A stretch of 64,000 bases of DNA. Source: RGIG5612 sp045598285. Its GTDB lineage: Bacteria > Bacillota > Clostridia > Lachnospirales > Lachnospiraceae. The stretch spans positions 42,490 through 106,489 of the forward strand of contig JAZLLU010000016.1 in the NCBI GenBank assembly GCA_045598285.1. Reading direction: 5' to 3'. Position 1 is the first letter of the stretch, and every line of letters starts with the position of its first letter. Position numbers and translations under genes: made by a program. The notes under the pieces were generated by a model, which was not told where the DNA came from, did no database searches, and worked only from the letters and a program-made list of their open reading frames with translations. Below, piece by piece: positions 1 through 7,766 of this stretch.

Positions 1-1
1 G

Positions 2-187
2 AAGAAAGGTATTTCAAATTGTCCTATGTGTGCAACTTCTGGACAAGATGCACTAATAAAACGTTTATGGAAATATTCGGAAATGGATGCCGACCATGTT
101 TTGGCATGGTCAAATGGTGGAGCTACAGATATTAGTAATTGTCAAATGTTGTGCAAAACTCATAATAGGTCAAAAGGAAATAAATAA
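2..187 (+). CDS. HNH endonuclease, C-terminal fragment (cut by window edge)
   Basis: This reading frame is already open at the window start and ends at TAA 185-187. The 61 visible residues hold a zinc-knuckle HNH core: CPMC near the start, then DADHVLAW, GGATD, NCQMLC and a final THNRSKGNK. HNH enzymes cut DNA using the histidine of the DxDH strand and a final His/Asn helix, and all of these are visible. Family members often carry DUF262 or another specificity domain N-terminally, but that part lies outside the window. It could belong to a restriction or defence gene, or to a homing-type nuclease. The HNH identity is firm; the role is not known. Confidence 0.8.
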   Translation, partial: KKGISNCPMCATSGQDALIKRLWKYSEMDADHVLAWSNGGATDISNCQMLCKTHNRSKGNK

Positions 188-269
188 AATATGTGGAAAA
201 TTGTTTTCTTATACAAATAGTACAAGAGCAAAAACAGGGAAGGCAAAAAATAGCAAATTAAAAGAAAAT

Positions 270-593
270 ATGAAGACTAAAATTATGGGAGAATTTACTA
301 TAGATTTTTTGGGGCTGTCACCCGCTACTTATAACGCATTAATTAGGCAAAAAATTGATACTCCAAATAAGGTTGCAAATCTTACTGACAAAGAAATTGA
401 TAGGCTCAGGGCAATTGGAGATAAAAGAAAAAAAGAAGTGTTAGCTGCAAGAGAACAATGTAAAAATTATAAACTGAATCAGTATAAGGTTTATTTAAAC
501 GGCAACGAAATAGGAAGTTTTGAGTTTCCGGCAACTGAAGAAGTGAAGGTTGAATTGGATATAGAAAATAAAGAATTAAGGATTAATTATTAA
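270..593 (+). CDS. Small helix-hairpin-helix protein (RNAP alpha-CTD-like)
   Basis: I take the start at ATG 270 (107 aa). The open frame extends further upstream, but only through sequence that codes for HNH in another frame. Residues about 5-55 read as a helix-hairpin-helix unit with GLSPATYNAL, a central LTDKEIDRLRAIG and a following basic helix. The pattern resembles the C-terminal DNA-binding domain of RNA polymerase alpha. The rest is a short beta-rich tail. No good ribosome binding site precedes either candidate ATG (270 or 285), so the start is uncertain. The gene follows the HNH fragment and converges with the HTH gene. A DNA-binding role is inferred from the fold alone. Confidence 0.5.
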   Translation: MKTKIMGEFTIDFLGLSPATYNALIRQKIDTPNKVANLTDKEIDRLRAIGDKRKKEVLAAREQCKNYKLNQYKVYLNGNEIGSFEFPATEEVKVELDIENKELRINY

Positions 594-655
594 TCACTAA
601 GGTTTCAATCAACAAGCAACGATTATTATATCATAATTGTTATATATTTGTAAGG

Positions 656-700
656 GTTTTCAAGAGTTTTCAAGTTTTCAAGAGTAGTTTTCAAGAGTAG
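656..700. repeat. Degenerate short tandem repeat (TTTTCAAG x4)
   Basis: Four copies of TTTTCAAG, most followed by AG, occur within 45 bp between two convergent genes. No coding potential or terminator hairpin is visible here. Confidence 0.7.
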
Positions 701-715
701 GATTGTATTATTGTG

Positions 716-2191
716 TTACATAAGAACATCTGTAATTGATTTGTGTGAACGTTTGTATTCACATATTTCATCAAAATTTTTAAAGCCACATTCAAATGCT
801 GCTTTTACATCGTCAAAAGTTAAAATAACTTCATTAGTAGTCCCAGCTTCTATTGTAACTGTATCAATACAATTACAAATATCGCCATCAGCATCATATT
901 CACATTTAAAAATATCTCCTATATTGTAATATTTCAGTACGTTTTCAGGAATTTCCCAAATAGCATCAAAGTTACAAATAAATAATTTTTTAGTTTGAAT
1001 ATCTTTAATTTTAGATTTTAGTAATTTTTTAAGCCTTAAAAATGTACTTTTATAATTACTAATGACACTATCACTATACCAATTATCAGATTGTGAAAGT
1101 TTTTCATCTATATCTTCCAAAGAGCAATATGTTTTTCGTTCAATTGTGTCTTTTTTATGATAGTGATTATAATAATCTTCCCTTGACATAAATTCTTGCA
1201 TAAACATACTCTTGTTAGCTACAGAAAGAGTATATGTTCCTTTCCAATATTCCATAAGAAAATATTCATTGCGTTCAGGAAAAGCGTAATTGTATTCTTC
1301 ATAAAAAACATGAAGAGAGAATTCTTTTAAATTTGCACTGAATCGTCCTTGATAATTTTTGCTATCATTGAGAATATTATCATACATTTGCAGCTTTTCT
1401 TTTCTTTTGTTTAAAAGCATTTTAAAGAATGGTTCAAAGTCTGGATGTTCAATTGTTGATTCCAGAGGGCGGCCTTTTTCGACAATTTTTCCTTTGTCAT
1501 TTATTAAAATATTCTGGTACAAATATTTTTCATCACTGGTTGCCCATAATTTAAAATATTCATTTTTCAAACTTTTTACGATAACGGAGGCTGAAACTCT
1601 ATAATAAGGCAGATATTTTGTTTCTAGTGAATCATACGGATCGAATACAGAGGTTTTGACTGAAATAGCATCAGCTTGAGTGTAATTTGATTTAGATTTA
1701 TTTGTATGGATAGATTTCTCACCTCGTTTTTGAATTTGAAGAGGTGAATAGCCTGCAGATTCTAGTTCGACATTAATCTTTTTCAAAGTTGATGGCATTT
1801 CATTTAAATCATCTAAAAAATTTTCAATTCTTTTTTCTCGGTCGACTTGGTTATCAAGACTAGGCCAACCATATTTAGTTAATGGGATTATTATTTCATA
1901 AGAATTTAAACCATAAGCTGTACATATTGCGATTATCCATTCGCGCGACGTATTTTTATGATAAAGTTTTTTTCGTAGCATTGATTTTGAAATGCCAAGT
2001 CTTTTTGCAACATTTTCTTGGCTAAACAATTCCGGCTTTTCTTCTTTCAAAGTACTTTTACCTTTATCGTTAGCTTCTTTTTTACGTTCCTGGAATACAG
2101 ATGAAATATACCACATTAAAGTATGGTTTTCATCGGGATTAGGCATTTTTTTAGTCTCAGAATAAATTAGTTCTGATTTGGATGTACTCAT
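716..2191 (-). CDS. HTH-domain regulator with large C-terminal domain of unknown function
   Basis: The start is placed at the second ATG (2191), giving 491 aa, because AAGGGAGG lies at the right distance; the ten upstream codons have no such signal. Residues about 55-100 contain a helix-turn-helix (ENVAKRLGISKSMLRKKLY, then AICTAYGLNSYEI) of Xre/Cro type. The remaining ~390 residues look globular, mixed alpha/beta, and match no family I recognise. It is transcribed divergently from the PIN gene, with a perfect palindrome in the shared region and a matching half-site over its own ribosome binding site. Autorepression and control of the PIN gene are therefore likely, by inference. The C-terminal part may sense a ligand. 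Confidence 0.65.
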   Translation of the reverse strand: MSTSKSELIYSETKKMPNPDENHTLMWYISSVFQERKKEANDKGKSTLKEEKPELFSQENVAKRLGISKSMLRKKLYHKNTSREWIIAICTAYGLNSYEIIIPLTKYGWPSLDNQVDREKRIENFLDDLNEMPSTLKKINVELESAGYSPLQIQKRGEKSIHTNKSKSNYTQADAISVKTSVFDPYDSLETKYLPYYRVSASVIVKSLKNEYFKLWATSDEKYLYQNILINDKGKIVEKGRPLESTIEHPDFEPFFKMLLNKRKEKLQMYDNILNDSKNYQGRFSANLKEFSLHVFYEEYNYAFPERNEYFLMEYWKGTYTLSVANKSMFMQEFMSREDYYNHYHKKDTIERKTYCSLEDIDEKLSQSDNWYSDSVISNYKSTFLRLKKLLKSKIKDIQTKKLFICNFDAIWEIPENVLKYYNIGDIFKCEYDADGDICNCIDTVTIEAGTTNEVILTFDDVKAAFECGFKNFDEICEYKRSHKSITDVLM

Positions 2192-2201
2192 TAATAGTCC
2201 T
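2192..2201. promoter_or_regulatory. Operator half-site overlapping the HTH gene ribosome binding site
   Basis: TAATAGTCCT here matches one arm of the 2256-2276 palindrome. It covers the spacer and Shine-Dalgarno region of the HTH gene, a position that would suit autoregulation. Confidence 0.4.
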
Positions 2202-2255
2202 CCCTTTAGTTTGTTTTTCATATATTAACATAGACACAAAAACAAGATAGACCAC

Positions 2256-2276
2256 ATAGGACTATTATAGTCCTAT
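2256..2276. promoter_or_regulatory. Perfect 21-bp palindromic operator between divergent genes
   Basis: The arms ATAGGACTA and TAGTCCTAT are exact inverse complements around a TTA centre. The site lies between the HTH regulator and the PIN gene, where a dimeric HTH repressor would bind. Binding by the neighbouring HTH protein is inferred. Confidence 0.6.
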
Positions 2277-2361
2277 TTTATTTTACAATCAATGAAACAA
2301 TTGCTAAACTATCGTTACCTTAGAAAATATTATTTTATGATTAGCAGAAAGGAAGATTATT

Positions 2362-3060
2362 ATGACAAATAAACAGTATACTGAAAAAACATTTAATTAT
2401 GTAGAACGCATATTGGTTGATACATCTACTCTTATGTCACCTGGAATTTCGAATTTTATTGAAAATAACAAAGAGAATCTTCTTACATCTGGTAAGAAGA
2501 TAATTATTAATAAAGCAGTTTATACCGAAATAGGACGTCATTTATGCAATGAAAAGTCAGAAAAAAATAAACTTGCATTGGAAGCAGTTAGATTAATGTC
2601 TGAAAATAAAGATATTTTTGAGATTGAAAGTGCACCTTTAACAGACGATGAAATAGCACATGCTTTTGCTGATGCACAAATTTTGTCAGAACTTACGATT
2701 AATAAGCCAGATTATAATCAGTTGCTTTTAACTAATGATAAAAAATTAAGTTGTGACGCTTTTAATATTAATCTGCAACAGTCTTGTAAAGGACGAAAAG
2801 TATTTGTTTGCTATATTAATTGTAATGGAGAAATGCAATGTTGTGAATGTGTGCAAGCACTTGCTGAAATGGAAGAAAAAGATGCTGAATCTGAAAAAAT
2901 AAAGTCAAAAGGCCTTACTGATGAAGAAACAATAGAATGTGATTCAGATAAAACGATTACTTGGAAATTTGATTTGAAATCAGGAGCACTTAGTCTTTTG
3001 GGAATTGGTATGTTATATGGTCTCTATAAGGGAGGTCAGGCTATTATACGCAATATGTAA
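2362..3060 (+). CDS. PIN-domain-like protein with C-terminal membrane anchor
   Basis: 232 aa with an AGAAAGGAAG ribosome binding site. The N-terminal ~150 residues look like a PIN-type nuclease: an initial beta strand ending in an acidic residue (ILVDTSTLM), a mid-domain acidic helix (VYTEIGRH), DDEIAHAFADAQIL and a late LLLTNDKKLS, the usual places for the metal-binding acids. Residues ~205-225 form one hydrophobic segment (LSLLGIGMLYGLYKGGQAI). PIN domains usually cut RNA; a membrane-tethered one beside a small membrane protein suggests a toxin-like or abortive-infection effector. The divergent HTH gene probably regulates it. The PIN call is by pattern, not alignment. Confidence 0.55.
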   Translation: MTNKQYTEKTFNYVERILVDTSTLMSPGISNFIENNKENLLTSGKKIIINKAVYTEIGRHLCNEKSEKNKLALEAVRLMSENKDIFEIESAPLTDDEIAHAFADAQILSELTINKPDYNQLLLTNDKKLSCDAFNINLQQSCKGRKVFVCYINCNGEMQCCECVQALAEMEEKDAESEKIKSKGLTDEETIECDSDKTITWKFDLKSGALSLLGIGMLYGLYKGGQAIIRNM

Positions 3061-3079
3061 TTTATAAGGAGGTATTAGT

Positions 3080-3295
3080 ATGACTGAAACAACTTTAATG
3101 ATCCCAGAAAAACCATTGTTAATTAAGGAAAGGCTTTCCAAAAAATTGGAAAATCTTGACTCACAATCGCTATTAATAATAGGTGGGATGCTTTGCTTTA
3201 CAATAATTGCCTGTGTTTGTTTTGTAAGTTTGTCTGGTAATGAAATGATAATAAATTCGTCGGGATTTGCAATTAAACATTTTGAAAAGACATAA
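3080..3295 (+). CDS. Small single-pass membrane protein
   Basis: 71 aa starting 20 bp after the PIN gene with a good AAGGAGG site, so co-transcribed. Residues ~32-55 are strongly hydrophobic (LLIIGGMLCFTIIACVCFVSL); the N-terminus is polar and the C-terminus short. I do not recognise a family. Position and topology suggest a partner of the membrane-anchored PIN-like protein. Confidence 0.5.
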   Translation: MTETTLMIPEKPLLIKERLSKKLENLDSQSLLIIGGMLCFTIIACVCFVSLSGNEMIINSSGFAIKHFEKT

Positions 3296-3388
3296 GCTTA
3301 CTTTGTTATTATCACGGATGCGATGCATGCTCCTTTCTATAAATTTTTGATAATAAATTGATAACAAAGCTTTTAACGATTTTTTAGA

Positions 3389-3419
3389 GCATATTGCGCT
3401 ACTCAGTAGCGCAATATGC
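3389..3419. repeat. Perfect 15-bp inverted repeat
   Basis: GCATATTGCGCTACT and its exact complement surround a single central base. There is no T-run on either strand that would make it a classic terminator. The surrounding 216 bp between genes hold no open reading frame I trust. Confidence 0.6.
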
Positions 3420-3511
3420 AAGTGTAGTTGCGTGATAATGTCAAGACGGATTGCCATATTAAAATGTTATCTTTTGCCTAAACAACAAACTTTGGGACTT
3501 CACCAACAAAT

Positions 3512-4036
3512 CTAATTCAAATTATATGGGAATATTTTTCCGTTTACTATTTCCTCAAAAATCAGTAGAGTTATCCATGAATTCAATATCTTTTTTTTCA
3601 GCGTATTTAATTTGTCTATTATCAATATATTTTTTTTGTCAAAAGATTGCCAACCAATAAAAGCAATATCTTTATAATCGTTATTAAAGTGATTGAAACA
3701 GTTAATGCAGTTATTTTCTGAATTAAATAAAAAGAAATGATTTCCATTTATATCTATAGCCTCCCCAAGGCAATCATAAGTTTCCAAAAATTCTAATAAT
3801 TCTTTTTTTCCGTTAGTGTCAAATTTAGAATACCAAAAAAGACTCGTCTTAATACTGAAAAATTCCATTGGCCATTTATTATTAGACCATGTAGCTTGTG
3901 CATTTGTCTTATATACTATTAGTTGATTTGCCAAGTGAAAATGTTTTTGGATTAATTCCTTTTTTTTCAAAGAAGAATTTATTTGTCGATGCATTCTCTT
4001 TGAAAGTTGTTTTGTTTTATAATTACTCTCGTTCAT
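3512..4036 (-). CDS. Hypothetical protein (174 aa)
   Basis: The open frame extends to 4186, but the upstream part overlaps another gene. I choose ATG 4036, which lies two bases after the stop of that gene with GAGGAG upstream. The protein is rich in Lys, Asn, Trp and Phe, with no membrane segment and no motif I recognise. The end (about LNTLKKKILNSW and IFEEIVNGKIF) looks helical. Tight spacing to the 62-aa gene indicates a two-gene transcript and probable translational coupling. Confidence 0.45.
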   Translation of the reverse strand: MNESNYKTKQLSKRMHRQINSSLKKKELIQKHFHLANQLIVYKTNAQATWSNNKWPMEFFSIKTSLFWYSKFDTNGKKELLEFLETYDCLGEAIDINGNHFFLFNSENNCINCFNHFNNDYKDIAFIGWQSFDKKNILIIDKLNTLKKKILNSWITLLIFEEIVNGKIFPYNLN

Positions 4037-4037
4037 T

Positions 4038-4226
4038 TTATGCAACATACTCCTCATGCCAAATATAATTGTTAATAAACTTTTTTGGATGTCTAAGTCG
4101 TTGCTTTTTGTAATAATAAGATTTTTCAGCACCATTAATTGCCGAAGACAAAGCATTGTGTAAAACAAAGTTGTTTTCTGGGGCATTGATTTTTTTAGAG
4201 TTGTTTTTAATATGTTGTTTTTTCAT
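4038..4226 (-). CDS. Small basic hypothetical protein (62 aa)
   Basis: It starts with ATG 4226 after an AAAGGATT-like site and ends two bases before the next gene's ATG. The protein is very basic (KKQHIKNN, YYYKKQRLRHPKKF) with no membrane segment. I know no family for it. The basic character would suit nucleic-acid binding, but this is a guess. Confidence 0.4.
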   Translation of the reverse strand: MKKQHIKNNSKKINAPENNFVLHNALSSAINGAEKSYYYKKQRLRHPKKFINNYIWHEEYVA

Positions 4227-4287
4227 TCTATAATCCTTTCTGTTATATAAATAGATATAGCAATAAGCTTCCTAATATAACTATGTG

Positions 4288-5226
4288 TCAATTTATGCAC
4301 AAATTAAATTTTTCGTTAACTTCGTTCCAAAAAGATTTAACCGCTTTGCATATATTTGTTTTGCTAGTTAATTGGCAAATTTCGGTAAGTTGATAAGGTT
4401 TTCCAGATTCAATATAATTCTGAAAAGTAACTTCTGAAAAGAAATTACAGTCTTGAATCATTTCCAAACATTTTTTAGCAAATCGAATTTCTGAAGATGA
4501 AGTAAAGTCAAAAGCTTTCTTCATAACCTGTCCGGTTATTTCATAGGACAAATATTCTTGAACCTTTTCGCTTTTTTTTGCAAACAGTTTTTGAATAACA
4601 TCAAGATAATTAGAAAACATGTCCATAGAACAGAAAATTGAATCCAATTTTTTAGGATCAGCGATGATATTACCACGTGACATATCATTATCAATAGATA
4701 AAGATTCTTCCGTGCTGGCAATAGGGGAATTGACAGCATTGATAATGGCGGATATTTCAATTTCATCTGTTTGGTATTTGTTTGCAAGTTCCTTGATGAC
4801 ATTATTTGGAATATTATTATTTTGCGATTGATATTGAAGAATATCTTTTTTTATTTTTTTTATTTTCTTGCCAATCTTCATACCGCCAGTATAGATTTTG
4901 GCATATTCCTCTCCTAATTTTATTTTATATTTATTATTCCATGCTTTTAAAAAATAAGGCATAAAATCCCCTTTCTCTTTTTTGTACGATTTTAGACACT
5001 GCATCAGCGTTTGACGAATTTCAAGAGCAAATTCAGTATATAAAGGCTTCATATTTCCCATTATTGAGTTATTCTTTGCTTTTTTAGACTTGAGCTCGTT
5101 TTCGATATTTTGAAAGTATAAGAACACCATGCCCCACAAATCATTAAAGAATTCATCGTAGTCAGGTGACTTGGTATCAGGCATATTATTTACAATATCA
5201 TTAATTAAAGTTTTTGAAATTTCCAT
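4288..5226 (-). CDS. Possible sigma-factor-like protein (312 aa)
   Basis: 312 aa with an AAGGAGG ribosome binding site. A middle stretch (about GDFMPYFLKAWNNKYK, then NNVIKELANKYQTDEIEISAIINA, then SLSIDND and IIADP) resembles the order of features seen in divergent sigma-70 region 2/3 proteins of Clostridia mobile elements. The match is by pattern only, and the -10/-35 recognition helices are not clear. It is divergent from the Cas13a operon across a 291-bp region that carries two copies of a TTCGAA-centred repeat, so the two may share regulation. It may equally be an unrelated helical protein. Confidence 0.35.
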   Translation of the reverse strand: MEISKTLINDIVNNMPDTKSPDYDEFFNDLWGMVFLYFQNIENELKSKKAKNNSIMGNMKPLYTEFALEIRQTLMQCLKSYKKEKGDFMPYFLKAWNNKYKIKLGEEYAKIYTGGMKIGKKIKKIKKDILQYQSQNNNIPNNVIKELANKYQTDEIEISAIINAVNSPIASTEESLSIDNDMSRGNIIADPKKLDSIFCSMDMFSNYLDVIQKLFAKKSEKVQEYLSYEITGQVMKKAFDFTSSSEIRFAKKCLEMIQDCNFFSEVTFQNYIESGKPYQLTEICQLTSKTNICKAVKSFWNEVNEKFNLCIN

Positions 5227-5280
5227 AAAGGTTCCTCCTTAAATGTTTGAATATTTTTTCTTTTATTGTAAATAGTCAGT

Positions 5281-5301
5281 TTTTATGTTTATTCGAACTA
5301 A
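5281..5301 (+). promoter_or_regulatory. TTCGAA-centred regulatory repeat, distal copy
   Basis: These 21 bases are identical to 5420-5440. The core TTTATTCGAACTAA is a partial palindrome around TTCGAA. It lies between the divergent sigma-like gene and the Cas13a operon, so it could act on either promoter. Confidence 0.5.
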
Positions 5302-5419
5302 CGAGCGATATTGTTGGCAAAAGACCAATCTGCAGACAAAATGTTCGAAATAATTAATTCGTAGTTTTCTTTTTGATAGTTAGTTTGTTTTATATTCATT
5401 TTCACTATACAGATAAAAC

Positions 5420-5440
5420 TTTTATGTTTATTCGAACTAA
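5420..5440 (+). promoter_or_regulatory. TTCGAA-centred regulatory repeat, promoter-proximal copy
   Basis: An exact second copy of the 21-base element, ending six bases before the -35 box of the operon promoter. That is a typical place for an activator site. The WYL proteins encoded downstream are the obvious candidate binders (inference). Confidence 0.55.
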
Positions 5441-5446
5441 AGAATA

Positions 5447-5475
5447 TTGAAAAATATAAAAAAAAAAGATATATT
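5447..5475 (+). promoter_or_regulatory. Promoter of the DUF3800-WYL-WYL-cas13a operon
   Basis: TTGAAA (5447-5452), a 17-base spacer and TATATT (5470-5475) fit a sigma-A promoter. The transcript would begin about 5482, some 35 bases before the first ATG and its AAAGGAG site. Confidence 0.6.
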
Positions 5476-5517
5476 AAAGCTAAAACAGAAAATAAATACC
5501 AACAAAGGAGATTAACT

Positions 5518-7755
5518 ATGATCTTATTAGCAATTGATGAAACGGGTAATTTTGAAACACCAAAAAATAACAAACTGTTAATGATAGGGGGCGTTATTTA
5601 TCAAGGAACAGATATTGACAATGAACGAAAGAGAATAAAAACATTTTTAGAAAATATATGTAAAGCCAAAGAATGTAATTTTCCGAAAGATCTTCATAGT
5701 AACGACGAAAATGAAAAGAAGGTAATGGAAGAAATCAAGCAGAAATTAGGTGTCTTTCTCAAAGAAGGAACTTATGATAAAGAGGAATTAGATTGTGGAA
5801 AGAGAGAAGGAAAATATTATGTTTTGGCATATGTTAAAAGTTCAAAAGGGAAAAATAGGTTTCCAAAAAACTCTCTATTAAATGATGAGTTTGCAGGCAA
5901 TTTGTACCTTCGCATGTATGCCGATACAATGATTCGAGGATTGTTCCATAATCCGTTAATTACTTGTCAAGACGAATGCGAATTGAACCTTCCGACTAGA
6001 ACGGCGGTTGTTTCAGGAAGTAAAAAAGATGATTTTGCTCAACTTGGGAAAGGCAAATTAAATGAGATAAATACTGTTTTTACAAAGATAGGTGCATCTG
6101 AAGAAGATAAAAATCTAGTAAGAAATATATACAAAAAGTACGAACAAACAGGTAGCGGAACTAACGAACATTACGATGTTGTTAATTTTGAATTTGTAAA
6201 TGCTGTTTTAGAGAGAGAAATAACATATAATGGTGCCTACAATATTAAATTTTGTTCTATTAATCCAAGAAGTATTAATTATAAGTATAGTAATTTTGAA
6301 AAAATGGCATTTTCTTATTTGGCGGATATTTTATGCACAACTCTACGTGATAATGTAAAAGAAAAAAAAGCAGAAAAATATATAGAAGAAATTCGCCAAA
6401 ACGCTGTAAATTTAGTTGGAGCAGATAAAAGCCTTGTTTTTTCTTATGACGCAATCGATGATGATTTTGCTAAAGTTTTAGAGGCTTATAACCGAAATGA
6501 TTATTATGATGCTTTAGAAATTATCTATAATGTAGAAACAAATTCATCTAGCAAAATGAAGGAATATTATAAAAATACGTGGTTTAGTTTTATCGAAAGT
6601 AAAATCAAGGAAGCAGATTCCGATGAAGCATACCAGTTAGCAGCCTTGAAACTTCGTAATGCTACTAGAGTAAAGTCTATAGAGCAAGAAAAGCTTCTTT
6701 ACATATATAAAATATTAGATGAAATAAAAATCAAGAATACCAACTTCGAAAACAAGGTAGCAGAGTTTGAACTAAACGATGCAGCTATTTCAATATACAA
6801 TCATATTGGAGATCCAATAGAGGCAGAAAAACATTATTTAGAGTGCCAAAAGTTAGAATCCTATAGCAGTATTGAGAATATGATTAGTATAAGAAATAAA
6901 ATGTCAGTTTCCTATTCAGACGAATATTTGTTTGATAAAGCATATCAGTTTTCACAAAAAAATGAAAGGCTTTATCGAGCGATTATGAAAAGTCAACAAA
7001 AAATGTCATCAAATAAAGACTTCAACAATGCCTATGCAAAGATACTCAGTCAGAGTGGACAAACGCTAGCTTTTATGATGGATAAACGGGCAGAACGAAA
7101 ATTCAAGACTGCTTTAAGTTTATATCCAGATGGGTCTCCAGATGTGGATATTACGAGGTCATATCTTCTGCATTACTATATTGAAATGGATGAAAAAGAA
7201 AAGTACGAAAAAGAAGCATTGAAATATTTTGGAAATGAACGAGACTTAACGAAACAGTTTGAATACATAATGAAAGCAGGTATAGACAAAAAAAAGAGTG
7301 GGTTTAATCTATCTTTTGCATTGTATGTCTATGTTAAAGCAATTTCAAAATTTTATAGTAATCCATTACCAAAAGAATTAGATTATATTTGTGATGATAT
7401 TGAAGAAGCAATAAAGAAGACTATTGGGGAAACGATCGCAATAAGTGGGCACCCGTGGGAAATTATTTATAAACATTTAGCGTTGATTCAGATAAAGAAA
7501 AAGAATAAGAAGTTAGCAAATCATTATGCATCAATAAGCAAAACTGTACTGGAAACAAAAGAATATGCATTATTAAACGTTATTGAATATGGACTGGCTG
7601 AGATTGCAATTGAAAAAAATGATGTTGCGAATAAGAAAAAGCACATCACGGCTTTATGTAATAGTCTTAAAGAAAAAAATCAGTTGACGCTGAGTGGAAA
7701 TGAAAAGAAACAGATAAAAGAATTATCAAAAATGTTTACATATATGTATCATTAA
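5518..7755 (+). CDS. DUF3800-like (RNase H-fold) protein fused to TPR-like repeats, first gene of the Cas13a operon
   Basis: 745 aa. The N-terminus LLAIDETGNFE, followed by LMIGGVIY, is the opening strand of DUF3800, a family with an RNase H-like fold and conserved acidic residues. FPKDLH (~res 60) and FSYLADILCTTLRD (~res 265-280) fit later motifs. From about residue 330 to the end the sequence is a chain of paired helices typical of TPR-like repeats (e.g. YYDALEIIYN, EAEKHYLECQKL, DEKEKYEKEALKYF). It stops 11 bp before the first WYL gene, so it is the head of a four-gene operon ending in cas13a. Nuclease activity and a role in the CRISPR response are inferences; the pairing with Cas13a is, to my knowledge, unusual. 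Confidence 0.7.
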   Translation: MILLAIDETGNFETPKNNKLLMIGGVIYQGTDIDNERKRIKTFLENICKAKECNFPKDLHSNDENEKKVMEEIKQKLGVFLKEGTYDKEELDCGKREGKYYVLAYVKSSKGKNRFPKNSLLNDEFAGNLYLRMYADTMIRGLFHNPLITCQDECELNLPTRTAVVSGSKKDDFAQLGKGKLNEINTVFTKIGASEEDKNLVRNIYKKYEQTGSGTNEHYDVVNFEFVNAVLEREITYNGAYNIKFCSINPRSINYKYSNFEKMAFSYLADILCTTLRDNVKEKKAEKYIEEIRQNAVNLVGADKSLVFSYDAIDDDFAKVLEAYNRNDYYDALEIIYNVETNSSSKMKEYYKNTWFSFIESKIKEADSDEAYQLAALKLRNATRVKSIEQEKLLYIYKILDEIKIKNTNFENKVAEFELNDAAISIYNHIGDPIEAEKHYLECQKLESYSSIENMISIRNKMSVSYSDEYLFDKAYQFSQKNERLYRAIMKSQQKMSSNKDFNNAYAKILSQSGQTLAFMMDKRAERKFKTALSLYPDGSPDVDITRSYLLHYYIEMDEKEKYEKEALKYFGNERDLTKQFEYIMKAGIDKKKSGFNLSFALYVYVKAISKFYSNPLPKELDYICDDIEEAIKKTIGETIAISGHPWEIIYKHLALIQIKKKNKKLANHYASISKTVLETKEYALLNVIEYGLAEIAIEKNDVANKKKHITALCNSLKEKNQLTLSGNEKKQIKELSKMFTYMYH

Positions 7756-7766
7756 TCATTTACGAT

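Noticed and set aside
87..269. N-terminal extension of the helix-hairpin-helix gene
   Set aside because: This stretch codes for the HNH C-terminus in another frame and its translation here has no domain character.
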